From the NCBI GenBank assembly GCA_913757435.1, contig CAJYDM010000008.1, positions 16,746-80,745 on the forward strand: a DNA stretch of 64,000 nucleotides. Reading direction: 5' to 3'. The first letter of the stretch is position 1; each line of letters begins with the position of its first letter. The notes beneath the pieces were generated by a model that saw nothing but the letters and a program-made list of their open reading frames with translations, had not been told where the DNA came from and made no database searches. The translations under genes and the position numbers were made by a program. This document shows positions 34,425-43,920 of this stretch, one piece after another. The DNA is from Syntrophomonas sp. DTU019. GTDB taxonomy: Bacteria; Bacillota; Syntrophomonadia; Syntrophomonadales; Syntrophomonadaceae.

Positions 34425-36476
34425 ATGGGAGTATCATTAAACTGGCTAAAACAATATGTTGATATCGAAGAAAAACCCGAAGTGATCGCCCACCGTCTCT
34501 CCATGGCGGGAATTCTGGTGGAAGGCCTGGAGAAGGTCGGCAGCGATTTGATAATGGATTTGGACTTGACCCCTAACCGGGGCGACTGCCTGGGGTTGAT
34601 AAACCTGGCCCGAGAGGTTTCAGCCTTAACTGGCAAACCGGTCAAGATCCCCGAGGTCAAACTGTATGAGAATGCGGAGCGTATCGAGGATTACATTGAA
34701 GTGGAAATTGAAGATCCCGACCTGTGCCCCCGTTATGCGGCCCGGGTGGTCAAAAATTGTGTTATTAAACCGTCTCCGCAGTGGATGCAGGAGGCTCTCA
34801 GCAATTCCGGAATCCGCCCTATCAATAATATAGTCGATGTCACCAATTACGTGATGCTGGAAACCAACCAGCCCTTGCACGCTTTTGATTATCGACTTTT
34901 GGGGGAAAACCCCCGCATCGTAGTGCGCCGCGCCAAGGAAGGGGAGCCATTCACCACCCTGGATGAGGTGGATAGAATTCTGGACAGCAACATGCTGGTC
35001 ATCACTGATGGGAATAGACCGGTGGCTTTAGCCGGGGTTATGGGTGGCATGAACACGGAGATAAATGATGATACCTGCGATGTGCTCTTGGAGTCCGCCA
35101 ACTTCCTGGGGACGAATATCCGCAAGACTGCTCAGAAACTGGCCATGCGCAGTGAGTCTTCTATGCGCTTCGAGAAAGGCCTGGACATCAATGGGGTTAT
35201 ATACGCCGTAAACCGGGCTGCGCAGCTATTGCAGGATCTGGCCGATGGCGAAGTGGTCTGGGGCATTTGTGATTGCTATCCGCAAAAAGCTGTACCGGTA
35301 GAGATTCTGTTGCGCCCCGATAGAGTCAACCACCTGCTGGGGACGGATATTAGTGCAGAGGCCATTAAGGGATATATGAACAGGCTGGGCCTACCTTATG
35401 ACGAAAAAGAGCACGGTCTGCTGGTGCATGTACCCAGTTACAGGGTCGACCTGTCCATAGAAGCCGACTTGATCGAAGAGGTAGCGCGACTCTATGGATA
35501 TGATAACATTCCCAGCAGCCTTCCCAGAGATGCCAGCCGGGGCAGGCTGAGCGAATACCAGCAATTCCGTCAAGAGGCCACCGTGATCATGGCTCGTTAT
35601 TGCAATGAGGTCATAAACTACAGCTTTATTAATCCGGCTGTATTTGACCAGATCATGCTGCCAGGAGACAGTCATTTACGCCGCACGGTCAACATAGCCA
35701 ACCCGCTCTCTGAAGAACAGAGCGTGATGCGCACTCTCTTGCTGCCCGGTCTGCTGAAAAGCCTGAGCACTAACTTGGCCAGGAGAAACCTCAACATGGC
35801 CTTGTTTGAAACCGGCAAGGTGTTCTATCCCGGTGATGAAAAGCTGCCCCGGGAGAACTTGAAGCTAGGAGCCATTGTCTGTGGACGCAGTGAAATCAAC
35901 TGGATCAAATATGATGTAGAGATGGATTTCTTCTTCCTCAAAGGCGTGACTGAGATTCTGCTACAGGGACTAGGCTGCTCGGAAGTCAGTTTTGCGGCGG
36001 GGGCGATGCCTGGCTACCATCCTGGGCGCACGGCGGTTCTATCGAGTAAAGGTGAGGAGATCGGGGTCTTGGGCGAACTGCATCCTGCGGTATTGGAAGC
36101 ATACAATATCAAGGAGCGGGCTTGTGCCCTGGAAGTGGATCTGGATAAGATTTATTCGCTGTCCAGCCAGCGCATCGAAGCCCGTGGGATACCGCGCTAT
36201 CCGGCGGTGGAGCGCGACTTGGCCCTGCTCTTAAAGCAGTCCAAGACCGTAGCCCAAACGGTGCAGGCCATCCGCGAAGCGGCCAGCAATCTCTTAGAGA
36301 CGGTACACCTGTTTGACGTTTATGATGGTGAACAGGTCCCGAGCGGATATAAGAGCCTGGCCTTCCGCCTGACCTTCCAGGCGTATGACCGTACCCTGAC
36401 CGATGCCGAGGTGAACGCGGAGATGGATGCTATCCGTAGGAGTGTACAAGAGAGATTAGAGGCGGCACTGCGATAA
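34425..36476 (+). CDS. pheT: Phenylalanine-tRNA ligase beta subunit lacking the tRNA-binding OB domain
   Basis: 683 residues against about 800 for bacterial PheT. The normal start (MGVSLNWLKQYVDIEEKPEV, MAGILVEGLEKVG) jumps at residue 39 directly to SDLIMDLDLTPNRGDCLGLI, which normally follows an OB-fold of about 110 residues. All later parts are present: B3/B4 editing core (INNIVDVTNYVMLETNQPLH), B5, catalytic-like B6-B7 (YSFINPAVFDQ) and the C-terminal anticodon-binding FDX-ACB domain (IPRYPAVERDLALLL). The junction is clean and in frame (near 34542), with no sign of decay, so a true domain loss is likelier than a sequencing error. Confidence 0.95.
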   Translation: MGVSLNWLKQYVDIEEKPEVIAHRLSMAGILVEGLEKVGSDLIMDLDLTPNRGDCLGLINLAREVSALTGKPVKIPEVKLYENAERIEDYIEVEIEDPDLCPRYAARVVKNCVIKPSPQWMQEALSNSGIRPINNIVDVTNYVMLETNQPLHAFDYRLLGENPRIVVRRAKEGEPFTTLDEVDRILDSNMLVITDGNRPVALAGVMGGMNTEINDDTCDVLLESANFLGTNIRKTAQKLAMRSESSMRFEKGLDINGVIYAVNRAAQLLQDLADGEVVWGICDCYPQKAVPVEILLRPDRVNHLLGTDISAEAIKGYMNRLGLPYDEKEHGLLVHVPSYRVDLSIEADLIEEVARLYGYDNIPSSLPRDASRGRLSEYQQFRQEATVIMARYCNEVINYSFINPAVFDQIMLPGDSHLRRTVNIANPLSEEQSVMRTLLLPGLLKSLSTNLARRNLNMALFETGKVFYPGDEKLPRENLKLGAIVCGRSEINWIKYDVEMDFFFLKGVTEILLQGLGCSEVSFAAGAMPGYHPGRTAVLSSKGEEIGVLGELHPAVLEAYNIKERACALEVDLDKIYSLSSQRIEARGIPRYPAVERDLALLLKQSKTVAQTVQAIREAASNLLETVHLFDVYDGEQVPSGYKSLAFRLTFQAYDRTLTDAEVNAEMDAIRRSVQERLEAALR

Positions 36477-36538
36477 TATATCCAATCAATTGTGGGAGCC
36501 CTGTTTTGTGTGGGAAAGGCTTATAGTAAATCTGCCAA

Positions 36539-36572
36539 TAACTTTGGCGCCTGGCGCCAAAGTTATTTTTAT
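36539..36572 (+). terminator. Terminator of the pheST operon
   Basis: AACTTTGGCG/CGCCAAAGTT hairpin (36540-36564) followed by ATTTTTATT. The remaining 36573-36904 shows no convincing gene. Confidence 0.88.
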
Positions 36573-36904
36573 TGGGGAAGCAAGGGGACACAATCCGTTT
36601 AGCAGTCTGCATCCGAACCCATAAAAAAAAAGTATTCATTCACGTTTTTGAAACTGAAGGTTCATGGAAGTCTTGCTTCCTTTACGCCGCCTCCCGTTCT
36701 CTTCCATAAAAAAATTGGAAGAACGCATTTCACCCCGCTTCTTGCCGCTGCCCTCCTGTTTCCACCATCTAACCAGCCTGTAAATGTTTTTGCTTCTATA
36801 TGAGAGGCTTTTTAGGGCAGTATGATTTGTGTTGATCACATTTTTCTATGGTTAATAAGTCCATACTATTAGAACCGACATTCAACCGACTGGAGGCAGT
36901 GTTA

Positions 36905-37606
36905 TTGGCCAATGACCATAATAGGGTACCGCTTAGAAAGAGACAAATATCAAAATATTCTTGGGTATTAGCGGTAATCCTGGGTTTAGCCTTGGCAGGC
37001 TATTTGTGGCAGGGATATCTCAACTCTGGGAGGGCTGTAACCCAGCCAGCAAGTCCCGCTGACATGGTGGATCTGCGCGATTATATCCCCGGCATCCAAA
37101 TTGAACTGGTTTATGCCACCGAAAACAATGTGTATAAAAAGCCTATATATGATAGTGATCAAGCCCTGTTGCGCCGGGGCACTGCGGAGAAGCTGAAAAA
37201 AGCACAACAGACCCTGCAATCCCAGGGCTATTCCCTGAAGATATGGGATGCTTACAGGCCTCCGCAAGCCCAATATCGGCTGTGGGAGGTGATGCCGGAC
37301 CGCCGTTATGTTATTGATCCTAATCAGGGTTTCTCCAATCATTCCCGGGGGGCGGCGGTAGATGTGACCCTTGTCGATCTGACCGGCCAGGAACTTTTCA
37401 TGCCAACTGGATTCGATAATTTCACCGCCCAGGCCGACCGCGATTATCGAGATATAAGCCAGGTCCAGGCGGACAATGCTCGGCTTTTGGAAAAAGCCAT
37501 GGTCGACAGCGGATTCAGTAGTATCTTCTATGAATGGTGGCATTTCAATGACACTGATCTTGGCCAGTACAGTGTATACTGGCCACCGCAGGCTCAGATT
37601 CCATAA
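36905..37606 (+). CDS. Membrane-anchored D-Ala-D-Ala dipeptidase, VanX-like
   Basis: A peptidase M15D (VanX/DdpX) enzyme cleaving D-Ala-D-Ala or related dipeptides. TTG 36905 follows GGAGG by eight bases; the in-frame ATG 36848 has no ribosome site and would give 252 residues. A membrane helix (YSWVLAVILGLALAGYLW) precedes the catalytic domain. YRPPQAQYRLWE, the zinc-binding SNHSRGAAVDVTLVD (SxHxxGxAxD) and FYEWWHFND (ExxxH-type) supply the active site. There are no vanH or vanA neighbours, so a wall-recycling or spore role is likelier than vancomycin resistance. Its terminator is at 37712. Confidence 0.85.
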   Translation: MANDHNRVPLRKRQISKYSWVLAVILGLALAGYLWQGYLNSGRAVTQPASPADMVDLRDYIPGIQIELVYATENNVYKKPIYDSDQALLRRGTAEKLKKAQQTLQSQGYSLKIWDAYRPPQAQYRLWEVMPDRRYVIDPNQGFSNHSRGAAVDVTLVDLTGQELFMPTGFDNFTAQADRDYRDISQVQADNARLLEKAMVDSGFSSIFYEWWHFNDTDLGQYSVYWPPQAQIP

Positions 37607-37711
37607 ACTGAAAATGCTTTAATAAATTGTTAGCAGGAAGTCGAACAGATCCACCGAATAAATAATATTAAGCAATACAGGCACGGTCGCGAAGATTGCA
37701 TACGCCGTGAA

Positions 37712-37737
37712 AAAGAGGGCATAAGGCCCTCTTTTAC
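37712..37737 (+). terminator. Rho-independent terminator
   Basis: AAAGAGGG (37712-37719) with CCCTCTTT (37727-37734) and a short T-run ends the dipeptidase gene. Between here and 37960 there is a second GC hairpin (CCCGG/CCGGG, about 37876-37906) and TATAAT near 37917, probably the next gene's promoter region. Confidence 0.75.
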
Positions 37738-37960
37738 TTGGGGTCTAGAAGTCAGATAAGTGATTTTAGTAGCTTTTCCTCGCGAAAAAGCAGAAGATTT
37801 TACCGTGTCGGCTATTTCCTGCTGCTAACGACAGCATAAGCTCGGAAACGCTTATCTTTTGCACATCTTACGAAGCCCGGCTTAATGCGATGATGCGCAC
37901 AACCGGGCCGTATTGTATTATAATGAACGTTAGATGACTGTGGGAAGAGGGGGAACTAGT

Positions 37961-39634
37961 ATGGCTATCTCAAGTTATCAGAGCTATGACATCAATGTGC
38001 ATGTCAAGGGATTTGGAACTTATGTAATACCTGCTGAGAGCACCACTGCAGAGCTGATCGATACACTGCGCGACAGGTTGCGCCATCGGGTGGTGGCGGC
38101 CATAATCGACAATCAGTTGGAGGATTTGAGCTTTGTCCTCGATAAGGACTGTGATATCGAACTGGTGGATATCAGTAGTGAGATCGGGGCCAGAATTTAC
38201 CGCCGCAGTGTAGTCTTTATGCTCATCCGTGCCTGCCGGAGCCTATTTCCCTATAGCGAGCTGATTGTCAAGCATTCGCTTTCAAACGGCTTATACTGTG
38301 AACTCGAAGATATTTCACTAAGTGATGAGGATATAGAGCAGATCCAGAAGCGTATGCGTGAATATGTGGTACAGGATCTGCCCATCAGCAAACATGTAGT
38401 GAGCCGCGAAGAGGCGCGGCGCATCTATGCTCGGCAATGCCAGCTGGACAAGGTCGGGCTGTTGGAGTACCGGGATAAGGCCACCGTCCACATCTATGAA
38501 CTGGACGGCCATTATGAATATTTTTACGGTTATATGCTGCCAAATACCTGTGATTTGGACAGTTTCCGCCTCATCAATTATCCTCCCGGGATGATATTAC
38601 AGACTCCGGATGTCAACTACCCGGAAGGTATTCGGCCGTTCACCGACCTCCCCAAATTATTCAACGTCTACCAGGAGGCCAAAAAATGGGCGGTTATGAT
38701 GGGCACTCCCCATGTGGCCGCTTTGAACGGTATTATTCAGCAGGGCGGCCTGAAGGATCTGATAATGATCAACGAGGCCTTGCATGAGAAGAAAATCTCT
38801 GACATCGCGGACCAGATCTGCTCTGACCCCGCCATCCGGCTGGTCACCATAGCCGGTCCTTCTTCTTCGGGTAAGACCACTTTTGCCAACCGTCTGATGA
38901 TACAGCTTAGAGCTAATGGAAGGCGCCCCGTGGCCATTTCCCTGGATAATTACTTCCTCGATCGCGATCTTACCCCAAAAGATGAAAATGGAGAATTTGA
39001 CTTTGAAGCCCTTGAAGCCTTGCAGTTGGACTTGTTCAATGACCACCTCTGCCGCCTCATTGCCGGAGAAGAGGTGGAGATCCCGCGCTACGATTTCCTG
39101 ACCGGCAAAAGCCACCTGCAGGCCAGCAGAATGCAGGTGCCGCCCGGGGAATTGATAATCATTGAAGGTATTCATGGACTGAACGAAAAGCTGACCTTCA
39201 GCGTTCCTTCACAGCAGAAATTCCGCATATATATAAGTGCATTGACTCAGCTGAACATCGATTACAGCAACCGTATACCGACCACAGATTCGCGTCTGAT
39301 TCGCAGGATCGTTCGTGACAATCGGGTCAGAGGCTATTCCGCTCTGGAGACCTTGCGCCGGTGGCGTTCGGTACGCCGCGGGGAGGAGCGTAATATATTC
39401 CCATTTCAGGAGAACGCCGATGTGATGTTCAATTCCTCCTTAGTCTATGAACTGGCCATCTTAAAACCGCATATCGAGCCTTTACTAGAGGAAATCAAAC
39501 CAGATGTGCGGGAATATGTAGAGGCCACTGCACTATTGAAGTTCTTGAGTTATTTCCGCGCCGCAACTGATGACTTCGTTGCGCCCAATTCGATACTGCG
39601 CGAATTTATCGGAGGAAGCTGGTTTAAGGATTAA
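37961..39634 (+). CDS. TGS-domain nucleoside (uridine kinase-like) kinase
   Basis: 557 residues from ATG 37961 (GAAGAGGGGG upstream). The N-terminal 200 residues copy the ThrRS layout: a TGS domain, then an editing-domain-like fold (RRSVVFMLIRACRSLFPYSE). The HxxxH metal site is absent there, so editing chemistry is unlikely. The C-terminal half is a P-loop kinase of the PRK/uridine kinase family: TIAGPSSSGKTTFANRL (Walker A), ISLDNYFLDRDLTPKDENGE and IIIEGIHGLNEKLT. This fused architecture is common in Clostridia. The substrate is not certain. Confidence 0.85.
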   Translation: MAISSYQSYDINVHVKGFGTYVIPAESTTAELIDTLRDRLRHRVVAAIIDNQLEDLSFVLDKDCDIELVDISSEIGARIYRRSVVFMLIRACRSLFPYSELIVKHSLSNGLYCELEDISLSDEDIEQIQKRMREYVVQDLPISKHVVSREEARRIYARQCQLDKVGLLEYRDKATVHIYELDGHYEYFYGYMLPNTCDLDSFRLINYPPGMILQTPDVNYPEGIRPFTDLPKLFNVYQEAKKWAVMMGTPHVAALNGIIQQGGLKDLIMINEALHEKKISDIADQICSDPAIRLVTIAGPSSSGKTTFANRLMIQLRANGRRPVAISLDNYFLDRDLTPKDENGEFDFEALEALQLDLFNDHLCRLIAGEEVEIPRYDFLTGKSHLQASRMQVPPGELIIIEGIHGLNEKLTFSVPSQQKFRIYISALTQLNIDYSNRIPTTDSRLIRRIVRDNRVRGYSALETLRRWRSVRRGEERNIFPFQENADVMFNSSLVYELAILKPHIEPLLEEIKPDVREYVEATALLKFLSYFRAATDDFVAPNSILREFIGGSWFKD

Positions 39635-40074
39635 GTTCTGACAGGCTGATTTGAACTGACCGGTTGAGCACAGAATAATATAGTGTTCGAATTTCTGTTT
39701 ATAGATTTTTTCCTCGTTGGTGAGCATGCTCTGTTAAGAGTGACTGGATAATCAACGAGCTGATTGAGAACTGATTTCAAACTTACATAGATAAAACGTC
39801 ACCAGGGGGTCCGGACTGATCACTTATTTTTTCCTCGGCGTAGGGGTGGGGCTCTGCTCCATCCGAAAAAACGGGTGCCCTTCGTCTACCTTCAGGGCTT
39901 ATTGAGGCGGGCCGGGCCTAAGGGCGGTTTAAGCAGGTAGAATGAGCAACAGCAGAGGGAGGTAGGCACTGTCCTAATAGTATCTGTATAGTTAAAAAGA
40001 AATGATTCGAAAGTGACTCAGAAAATGACACAGATAAAGCGTCCCCGTGTGTCATTAAGATAAGGAGGGTTGTA
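39635..40074 (+). other. Intergenic region without a recognisable gene
   Basis: This 440-bp gap has no ORF with coding character. It contains two related strings, GATAAAACGTCACC (about 39791) and GATAAAGCGTCCCC (about 40033), and a TGACAC...GTGTCA inverted repeat near the latter. They may be regulatory or decayed repeat sequence. AAGGAGGGTTG at the end is the ribosome site of the next gene. Confidence 0.4.
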
Positions 40075-41499
40075 ATGCCGAGTCTGTTTCAACGTCGTCT
40101 GACCCTGTTCTATTTTTTGCTCATCGCAGCCGTCATGGCGGCCATGGGGTTTATACTCTATATGGTTATCGATCGCAGCGGCTTCGATTTCACTGCGGAC
40201 AAGTTCTTGATGACTGTACTCCTGGCCGCAGTCGCTGTAGGTATTCTAGCCCTATTGATGAATATCTTGATTGCTGCACAGATTTCGCGGCCGCTGGATA
40301 TCATCACCGCCGGGGTGGATAACATGTCGGAGGGCAATCTGCAGCACCGCATCCACCTATTACCCTCGGATGAGTTGTACCATCTGGCTCAGACCATTAA
40401 TGAGATGGCTGAAAGGCTGGAGAACAACCTGATCGAAATCTCCTCGGTGCGAAATCGTCTCGCCCTGGTGCTGGACACCACGGTCAATGGCATCTTCACC
40501 GTAAGCCAGTACGGCCGCATCACTTATATGAACCGCCGGGCTGCCAAGATTCTGGGCATTGGCCCTGAACAAATTGGCCAAAAACACCAAGAAGTCCTGC
40601 AAAACCAGATATTGGTGGATATGATCGATAAGGTGCGCGTAAATTATCAGCCTATTCGCAGCGAGGTTAAATTCCACGGTGTTTATGACCACCTTCTGGA
40701 AGTGAATGTGGTTCCCTTAAGAACCGGCTTAAATGGACGGGAGGATGGAACTTTAGCCATCTTCAATGACATCACCGAACTAAAAAGGCTGGAACGGGTC
40801 CGTAAGGATTTTGTGGCCAACGTCTCCCACGACCTGTTGACACCTGTGAATAACATCACCGGATGTGCCAAGCATCTCTTGAACAGACGGGATATGGCAG
40901 ATCAGGAAATCAAGTCTAACCTGGAATCTATCTATGAACAGTCCATCCGCCTGGAACTCCTTATCAACCGGTTAATGGAGCTGTCCCGCATAGAATCTGG
41001 GCGCATGCAGTTGCACAAGCAGAACCTGGATCTTACAGCAGTGATCAACAAATCCATCAGCATGTCGAGGATCGACCACGAACAGGAATTTATTGTGGAA
41101 TTCAACCCGCCCCAACACCCTTTGATGGTCGATTTCGATGAACAGCTCATAGTGCAGGTAATGCTGAACCTGCTGGACAACGCCATCAAGTTCAGCCCAC
41201 CGGGTTCACCGATCATAATATCCGTGGAAGATCGCCCGGAGGAGGTCAAAGTAATGGTTGCCAACCAGGGCGAGGGCATCCCCCCACATGAAAAAGACCG
41301 TATTTTCGAGCGTTTCTACCGGGTTGATAAAGAGAGGTCCAATGACAGTGGGGGATTTGGCCTGGGGCTATCCATAGTCAAACACCTGGTCGAACACCAC
41401 AACGGCAAGCTGGGGGTAGAAAGCGAAATAGGAAGCGGGGCCACCTTTTTCTTTACCTTGCCCCGCCAGCATGAGGACGAAAAGGAATCAGCCCAGTAG
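40075..41499 (+). CDS. PhoR/WalK-like sensor histidine kinase (orphan)
   Basis: A 474-residue membrane kinase. Two membrane helices (12-30 and 41-65) enclose only about ten residues, so there is almost no extracellular sensor. Then HAMP (ISRPLDIITAGVDNMSEGNL), PAS (about 125-235), HisKA with VANVSHDLLTPVNNITG and HATPase (NLLDNAIKFSPPGSP, ANQGEGIPPHEKDRIFERFY, GFGLGLSIVK). The H box reads HDLLTP where HELRTP is usual. No response regulator gene is adjacent, unusual for this class. Confidence 0.87.
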   Translation: MPSLFQRRLTLFYFLLIAAVMAAMGFILYMVIDRSGFDFTADKFLMTVLLAAVAVGILALLMNILIAAQISRPLDIITAGVDNMSEGNLQHRIHLLPSDELYHLAQTINEMAERLENNLIEISSVRNRLALVLDTTVNGIFTVSQYGRITYMNRRAAKILGIGPEQIGQKHQEVLQNQILVDMIDKVRVNYQPIRSEVKFHGVYDHLLEVNVVPLRTGLNGREDGTLAIFNDITELKRLERVRKDFVANVSHDLLTPVNNITGCAKHLLNRRDMADQEIKSNLESIYEQSIRLELLINRLMELSRIESGRMQLHKQNLDLTAVINKSISMSRIDHEQEFIVEFNPPQHPLMVDFDEQLIVQVMLNLLDNAIKFSPPGSPIIISVEDRPEEVKVMVANQGEGIPPHEKDRIFERFYRVDKERSNDSGGFGLGLSIVKHLVEHHNGKLGVESEIGSGATFFFTLPRQHEDEKESAQ

Positions 41500-41687
41500 C
41501 TCAGTCTGTTCGTGGCAGCGGCGGTTGATGGAACCGGATGTGGTTTGCCAGGTGCATTAAGCCCGGTCTTACAACCCAGCCGCCTGATTTACGATCGAAA
41601 ACTTCATGACCCCAAATGGCAGGAAATAAAACCCGCTGTAGAGAATTAACAGCAGATATTGACCTTGAAACGAGGGAGGGCGTCTGG

Positions 41688-41960
41688 TTGAACAGAAATC
41701 AAATTGCCAAGGTTACGGTTTCGATATTTAACGAAGACTATGTAGTAAGAGGAGAAGAGGATCCTGAATACATACAGATGCTGGCCTCCTATGTGGACAG
41801 ACGCATGCGCATGATTTACCAGCGTAATCCCAATCTGTCAAGCACCAAGGTGGCGGTGCTGACCGCCCTCAATTTGGCAGATGAGTTGAATAAGCTTCAG
41901 GAAGACTATGATGAGCTGGTCAAGGCCATGGAGGAGGAGCGTAAAAGCAGGATGGGCTGA
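41688..41960 (+). CDS. zapA: Cell division protein ZapA
   Basis: A 90-residue protein starting at TTG 41688 behind GAGGGAGGG; the frame from ATG 41616 adds unlike residues. KVTVSIFNEDYVVRGEEDPE then YIQMLASYVDRRMRMIYQRN is the ZapA N-terminal domain, and a C-terminal coiled coil follows. It promotes FtsZ bundling at the division ring. It is three bases upstream of polX, as zapA is near polX in Bacillus, but the usual cvpA between them is absent. Confidence 0.88.
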   Translation: MNRNQIAKVTVSIFNEDYVVRGEEDPEYIQMLASYVDRRMRMIYQRNPNLSSTKVAVLTALNLADELNKLQEDYDELVKAMEEERKSRMG

Positions 41961-41963
41961 ACC

Positions 41964-43628
41964 ATGAACAACCAGGAAGTCGGGCAGATATTGGAGCGCA
42001 TTGCCGCCCTGCTGCAGCTCAGCGATGAGAATCCCTTTAAGATCAGGGCTTACCGACAAGCGGCACACAGTATCTATAACCTGGAATGCGATCTCTACGA
42101 TCTTTATGCACAGAAGCGCCTTAGAGAGATCTCCGGGGTGGGCAAAACCGTTCAGGCCCACATCGAAGAGATTTTGAAAACTGGTGCTTCTGCTTATTTA
42201 GAGGAACTGAGCCGGCAGATCCCGGAGACGGTCGTGGATATGCTGCGTGTTCCTGGTCTCGGTCCCAAAACTGTGGTGCAGCTATATCAGGAACTGGGAA
42301 TCGATAACCTGGCGGATCTTAAGGACTCAGCCCGTGCAGGCAGACTGAGAAACCTTCCAGGTGTGGGACCCAAAACCGAAGCCCGGATATTACAAGGCCT
42401 TCAGGTTCTACAGCAAAACGCGGACAAACACTCCATAGGACTGGCTCTGCCAATGGCTGAGAAATTGAGAGAGCACCTGCGCATCAACATGCCTGAGACC
42501 GAGGTGGAGATAGTAGGCAGCCTGCGCCGGGGCAAGCCCCTGGTCAGTGATGTGGATATCCTGGTCGGGACTCTGGACAACAGGCGGGTAGGTCAGATCA
42601 CATCAAAACTGGCCAACCTGGATATACGAGAGCAGGAGATGGACCGTATTGCTGGTTTGTTGCCTTCTCAGATCCCCTTCGAGATAATTCTGGTAAACCC
42701 TGAAGAATTCGCCTATCACCTTTTTACCAGCACCGGATCCAAATCCCACCGTGCCCGGGTTCTGGAGGAGATTTCGGCCAGGCCGGATAGCTTCTGCGAT
42801 GAAACTCAGATTTATCATCACTGCCACCTGAGCTATATCCCCCCTGAATTGCGTGAAGACCGCGGGGAAATCGAAGCCGCCCGGGATAACCGCCTGCCCC
42901 AACCAGTGAGTCTCGGCGATATCAAGGGCGACTTGCATATGCATTCCAATTGGAGTGATGGCTCGGAAAATCTAATAGACTTGATGGCCGCAGCCCGCGC
43001 CCGGGGCTATGAATACCTGGCTATTACCGACCACAGCAGCTCCCTGCCCATTACCGGAGGCCTGGACCGGGAACGCCTTCGCATGCAAGGGCACATCATC
43101 GCTGAACTCAACCGGCAGCCCGGGCCCCGGCTGCTGCGAGGCATCGAGTGTGAAATTCTGAAGGATGGCAGTCTGGACATTGTCGACGATGAACTGAAGC
43201 AGTTGGACGTGGTAATCGCCTCGATTCACAGCCATTTCCGCTTAGACCGCCAGGCCCAGACGGAGAGGTTGCTGCGCGTTATAGAGAATCCACATGTAGA
43301 TATTATTGGGCACCTGACCGGGAGGATGCTCAATCGTCGGCCTGGATATGAACTGGACTTGGAACGGATTCTACAAGCGGTGCAAAGACATAAAAAGGTC
43401 CTGGAAATCAATTCCCATCCCTACCGTCTGGATATCGATGAGCATATCACCAGGCAGGCGGTAAGCCTGGGAATAAAGCTGGCGGTCAACAGTGATGCCC
43501 ATAATCGATCGGAACTTGAACTGCTGCGTTATGGCATACTTTCAGCCCGGCGCGGCTGGGCACAAGCCAGGGATGTGATAAATACCTGGAGCCTGGCGGA
43601 GATCATGGCCTATTTCCACTCCTCGTGA
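41964..43628 (+). CDS. polX: DNA polymerase/3'-5' exonuclease PolX
   Basis: A 554-residue family X polymerase with a PHP exonuclease. Helix-hairpin-helix motifs (REISGVGKTVQAHIEEIL, VPGLGPKTVVQLYQELGI, LPGVGPKTEARILQGL) lead to the polymerase core with GSLRRGKPLVSDVDILVG. The C-terminal PHP domain has DLHMHSNWSDGSENLIDL, ITDHSSS and GIECEIL metal ligands. It acts in gap-filling base excision repair. ZapA lies three bases upstream, so they are co-transcribed. Confidence 0.95.
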   Translation: MNNQEVGQILERIAALLQLSDENPFKIRAYRQAAHSIYNLECDLYDLYAQKRLREISGVGKTVQAHIEEILKTGASAYLEELSRQIPETVVDMLRVPGLGPKTVVQLYQELGIDNLADLKDSARAGRLRNLPGVGPKTEARILQGLQVLQQNADKHSIGLALPMAEKLREHLRINMPETEVEIVGSLRRGKPLVSDVDILVGTLDNRRVGQITSKLANLDIREQEMDRIAGLLPSQIPFEIILVNPEEFAYHLFTSTGSKSHRARVLEEISARPDSFCDETQIYHHCHLSYIPPELREDRGEIEAARDNRLPQPVSLGDIKGDLHMHSNWSDGSENLIDLMAAARARGYEYLAITDHSSSLPITGGLDRERLRMQGHIIAELNRQPGPRLLRGIECEILKDGSLDIVDDELKQLDVVIASIHSHFRLDRQAQTERLLRVIENPHVDIIGHLTGRMLNRRPGYELDLERILQAVQRHKKVLEINSHPYRLDIDEHITRQAVSLGIKLAVNSDAHNRSELELLRYGILSARRGWAQARDVINTWSLAEIMAYFHSS

Positions 43629-43920
43629 CCAGTCGAGCCTGGAACGCAAAAGGTACATGCTGATCTATAAACCTCAATGAGCCGGTTTTATTGGCTATGC
43701 CCTCTAAGTCTTAGCTAAGATCCCCTGCCGCTGTCCTTTCTAACCGGAATGTATTCCTGTTTTGCGCCCCATTCACAAATTATCTCTGCACTCAGGAGTT
43801 TTCAGCATTAAGTATAAACGTCTCGCCTGATTCTCTTCTCAGGCAAGGGCCAGAGGGGAATAAACCCATTGTACTAAGCACAATAATAAATCATACCGGC
43901 ATTTAAGGAGGTTGGGACCT

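Noticed and set aside
36636..36839. 67-residue basic ORF on the minus strand
   Set aside because: GTG start without a ribosome site and low-complexity Lys/Arg/Ser composition; probably chance.
36905..37606. Vancomycin-resistance cluster
   Set aside because: Only a VanX-like enzyme is present; no vanH, vanA, vanR or vanS neighbours.
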